Assembly (NCBI RefSeq): GCF_021018805.1
Contig: NC_086247.1
Span: 140,736,102 to 140,800,101, forward strand
Length of the DNA stretch: 64,000 nucleotides
Direction: 5' to 3'
Origin: Prinia subflava
Taxonomy: Eukaryota > Chordata > Aves > Passeriformes > Cisticolidae
Positions 1 through 13,900 of this stretch are shown in pieces (the first letter of the stretch is position 1; each line of letters starts with the position of its first letter). The notes under the pieces were generated by a model. That model ran no database searches. It worked only from the letters and a program-made list of their open reading frames with translations, and was not told the origin of the DNA. The position numbers and the translations under genes are program-made.

Positions 1-3000
1 CACTAGGGACTGAACATGACACTGAACAACTCCAGCAAATCTATGATTTCCTACTTCATGTACTTGCTTATCATGCTCACTTACATCACAATAATTTTTT
101 TTAATTATACCTATCCATTGCTTATGCATACTTATTTTTACTCGCAAGAAAAAGATCAAATGCTTGCAATATTCTCCCCCAAAACCAAAGCATGAGAGAT
201 TATGCTGACAATCAAAAGTCAACAAAAAAAGTCAGAAACATCTCTTGTTACATCTAGATCAAACCAAAGTTACAAGATGCACAATTACTTCCTTTCAATA
301 GTTGCTTGATACATCATTTTTATAATAATTTTCCACTTTTAACACTGGTTCAATATTTGATAAGCATGTTTCATTTCAACTGCTTGCTTTCTCCCTTTTG
401 GTGCAGGCCATCATCTCTTGCCACCAATGTGGCTGGCGTCCCCTCTTAAATCACTCTTACCTTCTTGTAAGTTTTTAACCATTAAATTAATTGCTAGGAC
501 TACACCAACTCTGCACCACCCTAGACCAGCAGGGTCTGGAAGATGCATCTACCATTCCTCAGGCCAGCTGTCCCCTGCCCCAGTTGTGCTCCTTTAAGAC
601 TCAGGCAGAGATTGTGCCAGAGGCTGCATCAGTCCATCCAGCACACAAGAGTGCACCATTAGCGTGCCCCCATGAAAACTGGGTTTCATTAAACAGGATC
701 GATTTTGCTGACTCCACTTGCCCTGAACAAGGTGGACATTTCAAACATCTCTTATCATTTGCTCGTTCATTTCCTGCAAACACAACCTGCAGAAAGAATG
801 GATCACGTTTCAGACACAAAGCTTCCCTTGGAATACAATCAGAAGAACAGAAAAATTTATACACACTACATAGACCAGCCTTTAAACACAGCCTGTCACA
901 TTAATAACTAATTCCACGCACAAAGAGTGAGCATTGACAGCAGTGTTAATCCATAATTAATTCTTGGAGATTTATGAATCCTGATCAAAGACACAGAACT
1001 AACTGCAGTTATCTGCAATTGTGTTATTCTGTATATTTTGAAGTCCTAAAATTTTACAGAGAGGAGAACTGTACTATCATGTGGATTGTTCTCCACAAGT
1101 ACTTTTTCCATTCTCGACATGTCTCTTGAACCTAAATAGTACCAAGCCAGAACACCGAGTTCAAATTTTGAAGTTTTTCACTACTGGCTCTCTGCAAGCA
1201 GAGTTTTGGGCTGTCTCACTGTGACTGCACAGGGACATCATAAGTGCACTGTGCAGATCATTTACTGTTAATCACAACTGGGAAACCATGACAAAGCGGG
1301 AGGCAATCGGGGAAGGGCTGACAGCTCAGTTCTCTAGGAGTTCTCCTCAAGGAACTGCTGCATACAGTAGACACACACATTCTTGCAGGATGAGAAATGC
1401 TGGTTTTCCTGTAAGTATGAAAACCATAAACTTCATTCAAATATTTTGAATAATCTTCCACCAGATATGCTTCTCTCCATAAAAGCATAGTGGTGGTGAG
1501 GTAGATTTCAGTGTCAGCTTGATACCAGCTGCCAGCCTGTAAGTTCATATGAGCACATATATTTTGATCCTCTCAGTTAGGAATTACTTTATCCCCTTTC
1601 TTGTCTCTTTATGAAGTGAAGATTTGCTCATCTGCTACACTAGCACAGAAAGGAACCATCTAACTGCTACAAAAACACAGTCATGTGTGGAATTCTGGCA
1701 TCCAAACCATAAATTACTATGTTACTCTACTGCGAGCACAGCAAACAGCACTACACACCTACTTACAAAACTTGCTTACTGTAAGATCCATTTCCTTACT
1801 ACCTAAACATCACCACAGAAAATCTTCAGCAAATTTAAGTTAAAAGTAAGGTGTGATGGTGACCATACAAAACACCAGAGAAAGGCCATGGACACTGCTA
1901 CTGTTTTCAACCACAAAATTTCCATATAATAGAAATTATCTCAATAATTGCAGCTACCTCAAGTCCACACCAGTGGCGTTTAGCATAACCACCATATAAA
2001 TACTAATAAATAAAACCACTGTGTCATTTTAACCCAGGATGCAGAGCTTTTGATACCAGGGCCCAGACAAAGTCTGGCTGCCCCTCTGCTAATCATCTTT
2101 TTAGTAAGTACTTGGCCATATTCAAAGGGGTTTTTTTTCCGTCCCATGCTTCCACAGGTGGCCACTTTTTTTCTGCAGTGAAATTTGCAATGATATAACC
2201 TTTTCCTGGTGACTGTCGTGTGTCTCTCCTGTGCTTACAGCTTTAATCCCTCCTGGGTTCAATATTACACTGCAGAATGCAACTGCCATCCCTCAATGAG
2301 ATTTAATAGCTGGAAAGTAGGAGGAGTTACACGGGCCACAGTTTTGGAACAAAACACAGCAAAATAATTACTTTTATTAATGCTGTAACACTGATGAACA
2401 AATGCTGCAAACACTTCTCATCTGAATGGCCCAATGAGGCACCCAGTGTTCCACAAAGAGTCTCACTTTACCCTTCACTGCTTTACCTTAACCAGAGAGG
2501 TACTTTCAGCCCCAGTCTCCTATATACAACTGGACTGCCATGTGCATTAACTACTGCATATGAATGACAGCTGGAATGCAGCCACAGACATATCCTAGAG
2601 AACCATTTTTCTCTTTTTCCAGCCAGAATCAGGATATGTTTGCTGTGTTCAAAACATGTTATTCAGGAATAAGGTGAGATGGTGATGGGAAACTCAGTTA
2701 CTTTTCTCCTCCCAGCATCTGGAATTCTCTATGAAAAAACTGATTTTAAAAATTTTCTCTTTGGGAGTCACTTCAAACCATTTCATGAACGGTTCACAAT
2801 ATTCCTTCCATGCATGTTTCAGGACAGCCTGGCAGTCTGCATTTGCCAAAGCAAAACTTCAGGATGAGAAGTGTAAAATGTCTCTGAAGGGCTAAGGGGG
2901 AGAAGCCATTCAAACTTCTTGGATCGATAAGGCAGGGGAAAGGGGAAGAACACTGCTGAAGTTCTCAGCCAACGATGGTCATACCGCCCAACAAACCAGT

Positions 3001-3036
3001 CGACTAAAAAGAAGTTTGCACCAACAAAAAAGTACA

Positions 3037-3074
3037 GGGGGGAGGGGGGTGCGGTGGGGGGTGCGGTGGGGGGG
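3037..3074 (+). other. G-run cluster with G-quadruplex potential
   Basis: The plus strand has several runs of four to seven G separated by short loops, including two copies of a GTGCG-type spacer between G runs. It meets the simple four-tract G4 rule. It lies in PARD3 intron 1 just outside the CpG-island edge, on the non-template (antisense to PARD3) strand. Confidence 0.55.
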
Positions 3075-3105
3075 AAGGAAAGAGAGAAAGAAAAAAAATT
3101 TTTTA

Positions 3106-4098
<993 letters not shown>

Positions 4099-4297
4099 TC
4101 AGCCCCGGCCGCCGCCGAGCTGCCGCTGCGGGCGCCCTGCCTCCGCCCCGGCTCCGCGGCCGGCCCGGCGAGGCGCGGGGACGGGAGGGCGGCGCAGGAC
4201 GGGGCCGCTGCTGCCTTCCCGGGGCCGGGGGCCGCTCACATGCCGCGGCGCTGCCCGCGGCCACCTGCTCGGCTCCTGCCCGGCGTGCAGCGGCGGC

Positions 4298-4404
4298 GGG
4301 CGGGGCGCGGCGCTGGCTCCCGCTCCGGAGGCGTGGGCCGGTGCGGCGGGGCGGGGACAGCGGGCCGGCTCCGCGGGGCGCCCGCAGCGCGGACGGGGCG
4401 GGGG
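4298..4404. promoter_or_regulatory. GC-box (SP/KLF) cluster upstream of PARD3
   Basis: Three matches to the GC-box core GGGCGGGG lie within about 110 bp: near 4298-4307, 4348-4357 and 4395-4404. They lie 340-450 bp upstream of the PARD3 ATG. I see no TATA box, so dispersed initiation is expected. The assignment to SP/KLF factors is inferred from motif shape only; in DNA this GC-rich some matches are expected by chance. Confidence 0.5.
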
Positions 4405-4566
4405 AGCCGGCGGGCCCCGCACACGGCCGGAGCGAGTGCCCCGACCGAGCCCGCGGGGGTGCGGCTGCCCCCGGCTCGCTCTGCCCCGCCGGGTACCGGG
4501 AATGCGGAGCCGGGGTCGCACCGGCACCAGGAGCCCCGCGAAATCCTGGTCCCTCGGCCCCGGCTG

Positions 4567-4635
4567 ATGCTCTGGGGGGAACGGGCGCAGCTGCTGCTCC
4601 TTCTCGGGGCGCTGCCTGCTGCCGCTGTCCCTCAG
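4567..4635 (+). other. Candidate divergent first exon with signal-peptide-like frame
   Basis: On the strand opposite PARD3, an ATG at 4567 opens 23 codons (MLWGERAQ, then five Leu, then GALPAAAVPQ). These end exactly at CAG followed by GTACGCG, an acceptable splice donor. The residue pattern (a charge, a Leu-rich core, then small residues AAA) looks like a secretory signal peptide. It lies in the CpG island about 610 bp upstream of the PARD3 ATG, where divergent transcripts are common. I recognise no matching gene, and I found no continuing exon downstream. It may be a chance frame in GC-rich DNA or part of a non-coding divergent RNA. Confidence 0.25.
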
Positions 4636-4749
4636 GTACGCGGGTCCGGGGAAGGCACGGCATGGCACGGCAGAGAACTGCGGCGTTCTCCCGTTCCTCC
4701 GGTGTCCGCGGGGCACGGCCGGAATCAGGCGGCTCTCGGGTTCTGTTAA

Positions 4750-7700
4750 CGCAACAGGAACAACACTGTGCGAAACTGGTGCACCATCAGTAACAGCAGC
4801 ATCAATGGAACCGCTGAGCAATCGCCTCCTCAAAGCGGTCAGATGTCATAGGGGTTTATGGATATCGTTCACTTTTTTCCACGGATTTCACTGAGGACAA
4901 TGTAATTGCACAGTTCATTGGTCATTCAGTGTGGACTGACAATATATATGTTTTGTATAGAAATGGTAAAACCATTTAGCTAGAGTGAAAGCAGAGTTTG
5001 GAGGACAGGAAGACAGTGAAAAAAAAAAACCCTTTTTTTATTTTTGGGGGAGAGGGCATTTCTGAACTTATCCAAAGCACTAAAGATGTGAAATTCAAGT
5101 AAGCTTTGTTCCACATAATGTCAACATCCTTCTACAACACCGGACAACTCAGCACGTGTCCTCTGGTGCTCCCTGCCCGGCAGCTGTCCCAGCTGGCAGT
5201 CTGCTCTCGTTCCCTCAGCAATAGTATTAGTAACTTTAAGAACTTCAAACCTGGTACAAATGGCAAAGCTGTCTGCGGTTTAGTAGGTACAGAGCTAAGG
5301 AGCAGAATTAATGATGTTTTTAAAACATCAAAGGTAAAATTATTGCCCAGTTAAGTCAAGGGTGAGAATGGCATCCCTAACCCTTTGCAGTCTAGTTAGA
5401 AGTTTCCAGTATAGAAAACGGAGGAGTCAGTTTGTATTAATTTGGTTCCATGTATATTGTCCATTTTCATTGAAATACACTGAGCCTTTTCTATTAATTG
5501 CAGTTTTGGAAAGCTTTGGAACACTCACAAGATCAAAGAATCCTTTTGCTGACCTACAGATAATTTTTAGCTTAGATGCCAGTTTTATTACCAGTACCCA
5601 CCTGAGTGGGTAATATATATGAATTTTGGACGAATATATATGAATTTTATATGAGAAATAGGCTGTCTTTTGAAGCAGGAAACAAGCACACCTGCCATGT
5701 TATATTTTGTCATATCCCCAGTGTTCACTTGTGTGGAATAAAGGCAGCATGCAGGAGTTCAGAAAGGCAGAAATGAAATAAAACTGGTGTACACAGTTTA
5801 CAGCTCATGACTCAGCCAACTGAGTACACTCCGCAGTTCTGTGGCCATAGCTCATCAAGTTTATTATTGAAAAAAGATTAAAATGTCCTCTAACCTGCTG
5901 CTTCTGTACTTTCTAGGTGACCATAAGAGCTGCTGGGAAAGGATGAAAGAGCTATAAATCCTTGGTTTAATATACATCATCTAAGAAACTTGCAGAAAGG
6001 ACTGTGAAGATGATAAGTCAATAGAGGCTCTTCCCAGGCTGTTTTTAACAAGAATTTGACATCATAGACTTTGTAATGTTCCACATTATACTTCAGTTGT
6101 CATTTGCACTTATCTGCTAAAACATGATGTTGCATATTAGAAGCTTTATCACATTGCTCTAAAACTTGATTTTTTTTCTTTTATTTTTAAAGCTTAATAC
6201 TGTTTCTGGTCGAGAGCAACTACTTCACTGTTCAGACACAGTTACAGGTTTTTCATGTTTTTCTGTGATTTAATTCCTGTTCTTACTGTCTTTAACAAGT
6301 TTCTTGGCAGTTTTCCCAGCTGTTTTAACAGTCTCCTGGAAAAAAAACCAACAGTTTAGAAAGTAATATTGATAGTTTTTCCATTAAATGTGTGAAATGG
6401 GAAAATTTGGTAACAAAGTACAAAACAAATCTATCCTGGGATCTGATTTAGGCCAAAGCTTAAAGACTTGCACATGAATAATGATAGACCTAACAGGAAT
6501 GAGAACCTCCAAGATTTGGGTTTCTTTCCCACTAGATACACACACAAGTTATACATAAATCATTCTGAAAATATTTTTAATAAAATTTACCACATATAGT
6601 GTTTGTTTTGTTCTTCCTTAAAAGGAAGAATGAACTTTAAAAAACAAATGTAACAAGGCTGTGAGATTGTATGAGGTCTAATTATGTAAGATAAATGAAG
6701 TATAAAACATTATTATGAGAGATTATGAGAAAAGGATTATACTAATCAGGAGAAGAATTAGCAGGAGTTGCTGGTTTACAAAACTTGCACCTACTATCCA
6801 CGCTGCAATATGGGTGGCACACATATAGCTCTGGATTTTGAGGTTTCCTGAGCTAACATACCCCAGAACCTGTCAATCCATTTATTAATGGTACATTGCT
6901 GGAGGATTTCCATGAAGACATCATCTCAAGGAAGAAGTAGGTGGTGGAGCATGGCAGGGAGGGAATCAGAGCTTGTGACTGCAAATGATCACCAGTCAAG
7001 GTCTGCTCAAAACAGCTGAAAGCCCCTGCACAGGCACTGCAAACGTGCAAGGAGTGAGGATCTTGCAATTAAATGCAGATTATCAAAATTTTCATGTGAA
7101 TATTAAAATATTCAGACAGTGGAATGCTGCTGATTTCCAGAGTTTATTTTATTTTCAGAGTCTATTTTAGAGTTTATCCCACCTTTCTCTTCTACATCAA
7201 AGAATTTTTATGGAATAATTCTGGATATGCTCACATTTATTAGTCTGTTCATGGCATACAGATATTCCCTGGTTTCACAAGAAAACACCAGTTCCACATA
7301 CAGTATGTTTTAAGTTCACTCTATTTTAAATATTAATAATATATTTCCTTAACCCAAGTAAATTTCATTCAGTACTGTAGACAGATCAATGTCAAACTGA
7401 AGAGCAAGAGTATTCCTTGAAGAATTACAGTGGTTTTTTAAGTGCCATTTGTAAAAATACCTTAGGGATAAACCAAAAAGTGCTGGGTTTTAATGATTTA
7501 AGATAGTTACCTGCTGTAACACTTCTGCTGAGTTATTAGGTAAAGCCTTAAGTTCTTTTTCAAAACTCTAAATTTTAAATTGAATCATTTACATTTTACT
7601 CTGAGGTAGATATCTAATCAAAGTAAACGTGTCTGTGACTGAGATCTTCTCATGGATAACCTTTTTGCTGTAGGAGTGGGTTGACTTCTCAGCTGTTATA

Positions 7701-10700
7701 TTTTGTGACTTTTTCCTGCCATACTGATGGCTCTTCCACAAAGGAGTAAGGGAGTGTTTCCCATAATTTTCTTTTATTAATGAGAAAATCATTAAAGCTT
7801 ATTAAGTAATTGTGGCTAGCCTTTGTCTGAAAAAAAAATAAAAGAAACTGAATAAAAACTTTTTTTTTACAACTTCTCAAAAGGGTCTGGGATTTGGGGA
7901 CTGAAAAGCCCTCAAATCAGTAAAAGATAGTTACAGAATCACACACGTATTAATGTTAGACTTAGCGCATGCAGACACACAGATTTGGAAAGACAAGTTC
8001 TTTGTGGTATAACAAGGAAGGAAATTGTAGCAAAGAACAATGTATGATTTTCAAGAAAAAACACAAGATTGTTACCCCTACCAGGGGCTCCAACCTGTGC
8101 CTCAAGCAACTTCAGGTAGTGGGAAAGTGTTTAGGGCTAAAAAATGAGCATAGGTAAATTCACTACTCTTTTTTTCTGTAACTATACTGGTCTTACGCTG
8201 TTTTTAAAAGAATTATGTTCAAGGATTTAGAACAGTTTTCTTGATAACGCTCTGGTGGTTTTCAGCCATCATGGAACTGTTCAAATGGAATTGCTTTCTC
8301 TAACTTATACAACTAATGGCTTATTGAGCTGAGATCTGAGAAGGCCTGAACTAAAATATATTCTTGGTGTGGGCCCTTAAAGGCAATCCACAGGTAAGGA
8401 AGCAGAATCATTAGAGGTCTAGAAAGTGAAAAACATGATCTGTATGAAAAGAGTGAAATACTGGGGGTGTCCAGAGCACACAAGGGTGCATTGCCAGGAG
8501 ATACCAAAATAGTCTTTATGTGTGCTAGAGCTATGGAATGTCATAAGGAAAACATTCACACCAATTGCTTTAGCCTGCTCTCATACCACATACTGCATTT
8601 ATGCTATGAACAGAATTACATTCACATAATGATACAGGTGGGGTTCTGAATGTCCCTGTACTGCAAAGCACAAAGCTAAGCTGGAGCTGGCCAACCCCTT
8701 TATTTGCCCTTAGGGCTATGGAGAGTTTGTAGGTCTGTTCTTGCCATGAGGGACACCCACCGCAGGGATTGCACTGGCAGGAGAATGCTCTGTGACATTC
8801 TCTCATGCCACAGAGCTGTTCTGCAGCCCCTGAGGCTGTTCTGCACACTCCAGACACCTCAGGTGACTTTGGGGATATGGGGCTAGTTATACCCAAAGTC
8901 CAGCATCAGTTATAGTTTCAGCAGTCTTTACAGAGGAAAGGAAAAGGGAGAATGGGAATAATGAATGTCAGCAACAGAGACCAGAAAATCCTTGCATAAT
9001 TTCACAGGACAAAGAAAAAGCACTTATACAGATTTGGAATTTTATCTCTGACCAATTTCAAAGGGCAGTTCCAGGCATTCAGGGATCAAAGCTTCCCAAC
9101 ATCTAAAAGATTAAAAACTAAACACAATATCTTCCACCATGGAAAATACTAGATAATCTAAGTAGAGGGGTCATTGCTGCCTAGCCCTACAATATTTAAC
9201 ACAAACATATAAGTATATCATCAGTAAAATTAAATTTCTAGCAACTTTTCAATTACCAACAACTCTAACAAATTGTAAAAACAAAGCTGTTAAAAACAGC
9301 AGAATCTGAGAGATTTAAAAGCAGCATCAGAAATTTAGGTGAACCTGTTTAATATACAGAAGACTGAACTAAAGGGTACTTGTAGAATATATGATTTTAA
9401 GACTCTAGGATGTCCCTTTCAGTTTTATCTTAAAGCTCTTAGAAGCCTGGTACTTCCTTGAAAATGTCAGAGGTTACTTCACTTTTAAGCCTCACCTATG
9501 AAAGCTACTTGGAGACATTTTGGTTTTGATGAGAATTTATTGGATGTTTTCCTTCTCCTTTTTTTTTCATTCTGCCTGTCCAGAATTTTGCTCTTTACTT
9601 TTCTTCCAGCCTTTTCTTCCAGTTATTAATGAAGTTCTTGGCACAGATTTCCAAGCTCTGAAACACGAAGTACAGAATTCCAGTGACTAAAAAAGGCTTG
9701 TGGAGTCTTTTCACTGACTTCTGTGGGCTTTGGATCAAGCCCTCAGGCCTCATCTACTCTACCCAAATAACGAATAAACAACATCAACGCAGAGCTACAG
9801 CACTGGCCTCATCTGTCAAGGACTTGCCAGAGCTGGAACAAATTCAGACACTGCCAGAGGAACCCATTTGCTGAAGAGAAGCTAAGCCAAATTATTTGCC
9901 ACTATCAGGTTTTATCTATTGATGAGCATTCCTGAAAAAATACCTTCCTGTGACATGAAGAGGAACACCCACGGGATATGTTAGTCAAAAGGCCTATCAA
10001 AACATGATAGAACATATATTCCACCACATAAATTATTCATGTGGTTTATAAACATATTAAGAACGTATTTCTCAGCTGGTATTCCTCTTCAGGGATCTCT
10101 GTTTAATTTCACACCCTGTTCTCATCCTTGTTGGACTGAAAGTGAATGGGACAGTGTCATGGCTTTCAAAAACATGTTATCTTGATGTTTGCAGGAAAAC
10201 ATTGATAAAGTTTAAAGGAAATATATCCTTTGCTCAGCTTCCCCCTGTGTTGATGGTAACAGGGAGGACTGTATAGGGTAAGGATCTTACGGCAGAGACT
10301 TTCCAATTTGCACAGGAATTTAGAGGGATAAGGAACCAGACGTGCACTTGGAAGATGTTCATCTCTGTTACACATGGAGTTAAATGCACTCCTGATGCAA
10401 ACACATGCTATCACTCCTGCATAAATATTTGCTCCCGAACAAAGTCCCATAGCACCTGCAGGAAGCCTTTTCTAGGGCACAGGCCAGCAGTCAAGTGTCA
10501 GAGCATGAAGGACCAGCAAGGAATGAGTTACACATTTCCTTGCATGGAGTGTGACCAGGATACACACAGTTCTGCTGCTGCAAACTTCTCATTGAAAACT
10601 TACAAAAATTTTCAAATACATGCTATGACCAGAGTTAAATACTTGGAAGAGGAATGGGGCAAAAGCAGACAGCTGAAATTTGAACACTGGTTTTAAGACA

Positions 10701-10754
10701 GTTTTTGACTTAGAGGAGACAACATAAGAAAAAAATAATCGAAAGAGATGACAC
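4750..10754. other. Intergenic, no gene recognised
   Basis: AT-rich single-copy-looking DNA upstream of PARD3. Open frames are at most about 108 codons and resemble no protein that I know. A perfect 16-base direct repeat occurs at 5612-5627 and 5633-5648. No tRNA, CR1 end or LTR was seen. Confidence 0.7.
5612..5648. repeat. Perfect 16-bp direct repeat, period 21
   Basis: The sequence AATATATATGAATTTT occurs at 5612-5627 and again at 5633-5648. It is probably a local replication-slippage duplication in AT-rich DNA. Confidence 0.8.
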
Positions 10755-10916
10755 AATCTTTTTCAATCTACATTTTTTCTTATTTTCCTCTCATTAACCT
10801 CAAAATCTCCTTTCTTCTCCCCTTCTTTCTCTATTTTATTCTCTTTTCTATACTCAGTCCCACTTCTCTTTTCATCTCATATCCTTTTATTACCTTCCCT
10901 TCTTGCTGTCTTGCTT
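10755..10916 (+). repeat. Polypyrimidine-rich tract
   Basis: About 160 bases dominated by C and T on the plus strand (CTTTTTC, CTCCTTTCTTCTCCCC and similar runs). It is low-complexity sequence without coding character. I see no acceptor-like AG followed by an exon-like frame. Confidence 0.6.
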
Positions 10917-13900
10917 AAAAGTATTTGCAGCTGCTGAAATCAGTAAAAAGGAAGACTCACATGAAATAGGAGTATCCTCAAGAGCTAAAATACATGACAG
11001 ATTGTGACATGCCACCAGTAATCTATTTTATTCAAGACTGAAAAGATGAAGACAATAAATAAGTAGCTTTTCCAAAATTCAGTACAGTGTTACACAGCAT
11101 AAGTTTTAATTCCTCACAGAAGAAGCCCAAGAGCTTTAATTGATCTGCATAGATTCAAAATCTCTAATCAAAGCCAAGCTGTCTTCTCCCATACAAAGTC
11201 AACTAACTAGCCCTGGCAGAGGTAGGATATCAGGCCCATCAAGGTGCAACAGGTGAGAGGAGCTGAAAGCAATGACAATAAAATCACTTGATAAGATCAT
11301 CTTTTGGGTTTTACTCTGTTGTTGACTGTGGACTAGAGCACGCTGCAGGAGTCTCTGTGGAGAGCAGCAGTAGAACAGCTTGAGAGCCACTGCTCAGTGC
11401 CAAAAAGGAGTCTTCACTCAGGTCTGATCTTGTTTCAGTGGGCAAAAAGGCCCTTCAGCAACTGACATTGCAGGGCTCAAGGAAACACTCAGGAGCGTCT
11501 TTAAAAACCAAGATTTCCCACAGATTATAATTACAGAATGGTCTTCAGGACCACACCTGAGCACAGGTCCTGCTACCGTCAGCAGGGGCTGTGTGCTCAG
11601 ATTTGAGAGAAGAATTTAAAGCAGATTAATTCATACATCCAAACCAAAACAGATAGCTCAGATGGACAAGATTAGCTCTACCAATCTTCCTGCAGCCGGA
11701 ATTAGCAACCCAGGAGCCTTCCAATTTGCCAGAAGTTCACACTGTGGCTCCACACTAATCCAGCTGATGCTGCACATCCATCTATCATGTCATCTGTTCT
11801 AGGATTTCAGTTTATTCTAGGTTTAAAACCTCTTCCTTCATATGGAATAAGTGTGCATTATATATACCACAGTAAGTTATCTAAGGTTTCTTTTCTCTTT
11901 TGGAAAAAAAAAAAACAAACCAAAACTTGTTACAAAAAAAATTACTAAGAACTAAAATTATGTCTCAGATTGATGAGTTGAAGACAGAGAATCACTAGTA
12001 CAGGATACTGCTTCATACAAAAAGAGAGTGGAAATAAAACACTGATAGTGGTATGCAAGTGCATTATACTCAAAGAAGCTATAATTGCTCTGAAGGACTC
12101 AAAAATTGTCTTTGTCTCACCACAGAAATTACAACTTCACCTGTTTCCAGCAGAAATCCAAAACATAGCCCCATACCAGCTACTGTGAAGAACATTAACT
12201 CTACCCCAGCCAAAACCAGCACACAGGGAAGCCAACAAAGTGCTTAATTACATATAGGCTGTTGCAAGAATTCAATCATTTAAATCTGCTGGGGTGAAAC
12301 AACTATTTTCTATCAGGGAAAACAATTTCTTCTTAAGCTGTTAAACTGGTAAGATGGTAGGTGATTTGTTTGACATAGGGTTTTGCAAATGTGTTTTCTT
12401 TCTCAACAGAGTATCAATACACTGCTAAAGTTTTTCAGATTTTTTCCTGCAGCATCCAATACTTATCCAGCTATGCAGCTCACAGCTTGAAATAAGAATG
12501 CAATGAATGCTGCTTTCTCCATACTTTTCCCACCTGAAACAGATTTCAAAGTCTAAAACTACTGAGCAGAGATGTGGAGGGAGCCCAAGTTTTTCAGTTC
12601 TTACTGTTGCAAAGTGCAACCTTAAAGTTGGAGAAGAAGAGTTTATCCTGCCTGGGGACACTGACCTCCGAGGCAGATGACACACTCTGAGTCACAGCAG
12701 TGTCACTCACGGTGTCCAAAGGCACCTGGAACAGCTGAAGCACAGTAAAATCCCAGCTACTCAACTGGAGCAGCTCAAGAGCTGCTTTTGGTGTTGCTGA
12801 CTTGTCCCTGTCCATGGCAGGACGCAGAGCAGTCACTGGTTACAGCTTTGGGCTGCCTGTTCCGTGAGGGTGTCCTCCCTCTGAGACTGTCTGATTTTGT
12901 CCTCCAGGATTAATAGCTCTGAGATTTCGCCCTGCTTCCTTCAGCACTGTGTGGAGCCATCACAGACAGGCACTCTGTCCCAGGCACACCCTTTGAATGC
13001 ATGGCTCAGACAAAAGAGAAGGTGTTAGCAATGCTTGAGGGTCCTCTGTTCAAGTCTATCCATCCAAATTTTCTGAAAGACTAAATATTCACAACTTACC
13101 ATCTGTAGATCTCAACCTGGTTTAGATCTAGTAGGAATTTTTAGCGTATTTAGTGTATAGTTGACTTCTGCTTTCACCTGTTCTCTTTTGTTTGCTTTAT
13201 TTTTTCTGCCTGAAAGCAACATATGTGAACATTTATTTTTTTTTTCCTAATACCAATGTTCTATGAATGTCTTATTTTTTTTACAGTGTATTAATTCTGG
13301 AAATAAACTGTCTCTGAATATTTTCATATACTTGGATCTCTACCTGTGCTTGAAGCACCTAGGTTGTATCAAAAAATTAAAAAGTGTATTGTACAAATTT
13401 ACCTTATAATTTAATGGGGTTTAGCTCAGTCACATAAGCATTGAAATTCACAGTAAAAGGGCTGATTTGAATGCCATGTACATAAGCAATTTGGTAAAGG
13501 TAAGGTAGTCAATGTGACTGATCATACATTATGTGACTTAAGTCAGTCCTTAAACTCCGAGTGTTTGCTTAGGATTACACCTCTGCCACAAGGCCCACTG
13601 GCTAAATAACAGCCTTATCAGAAAGCTGTGTGCAGGGAGGGATATTTTCCGGAGAAATTTTTGGTTTGATCTCATCCTCTCCATCTTCAGTCAAATCCTT
13701 CTACTCATGCACCTGTTCAAGACTGGCTTTTATTCAGACAAGAAACGTCTGCTAGGTGTAGATCTCTTCCTTCTTGCATACTGCCTGGCACCCTGTTTTG
13801 CATATAGCAATCACCTGAACTTTCTCTGCTCTTGTGACGACTGTCAATTTGGATTCCTGATGTTCACCATGAAAATATTTTATACATTTTGCCCATCTTC

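Noticed and set aside
4567..4635. Assignment of the signal-peptide-like frame to NRP1, which lies beyond PARD3 in human
   Set aside because: The residues do not resemble the NRP1 signal peptide, and the position on the CUL2 side of PARD3 is wrong.
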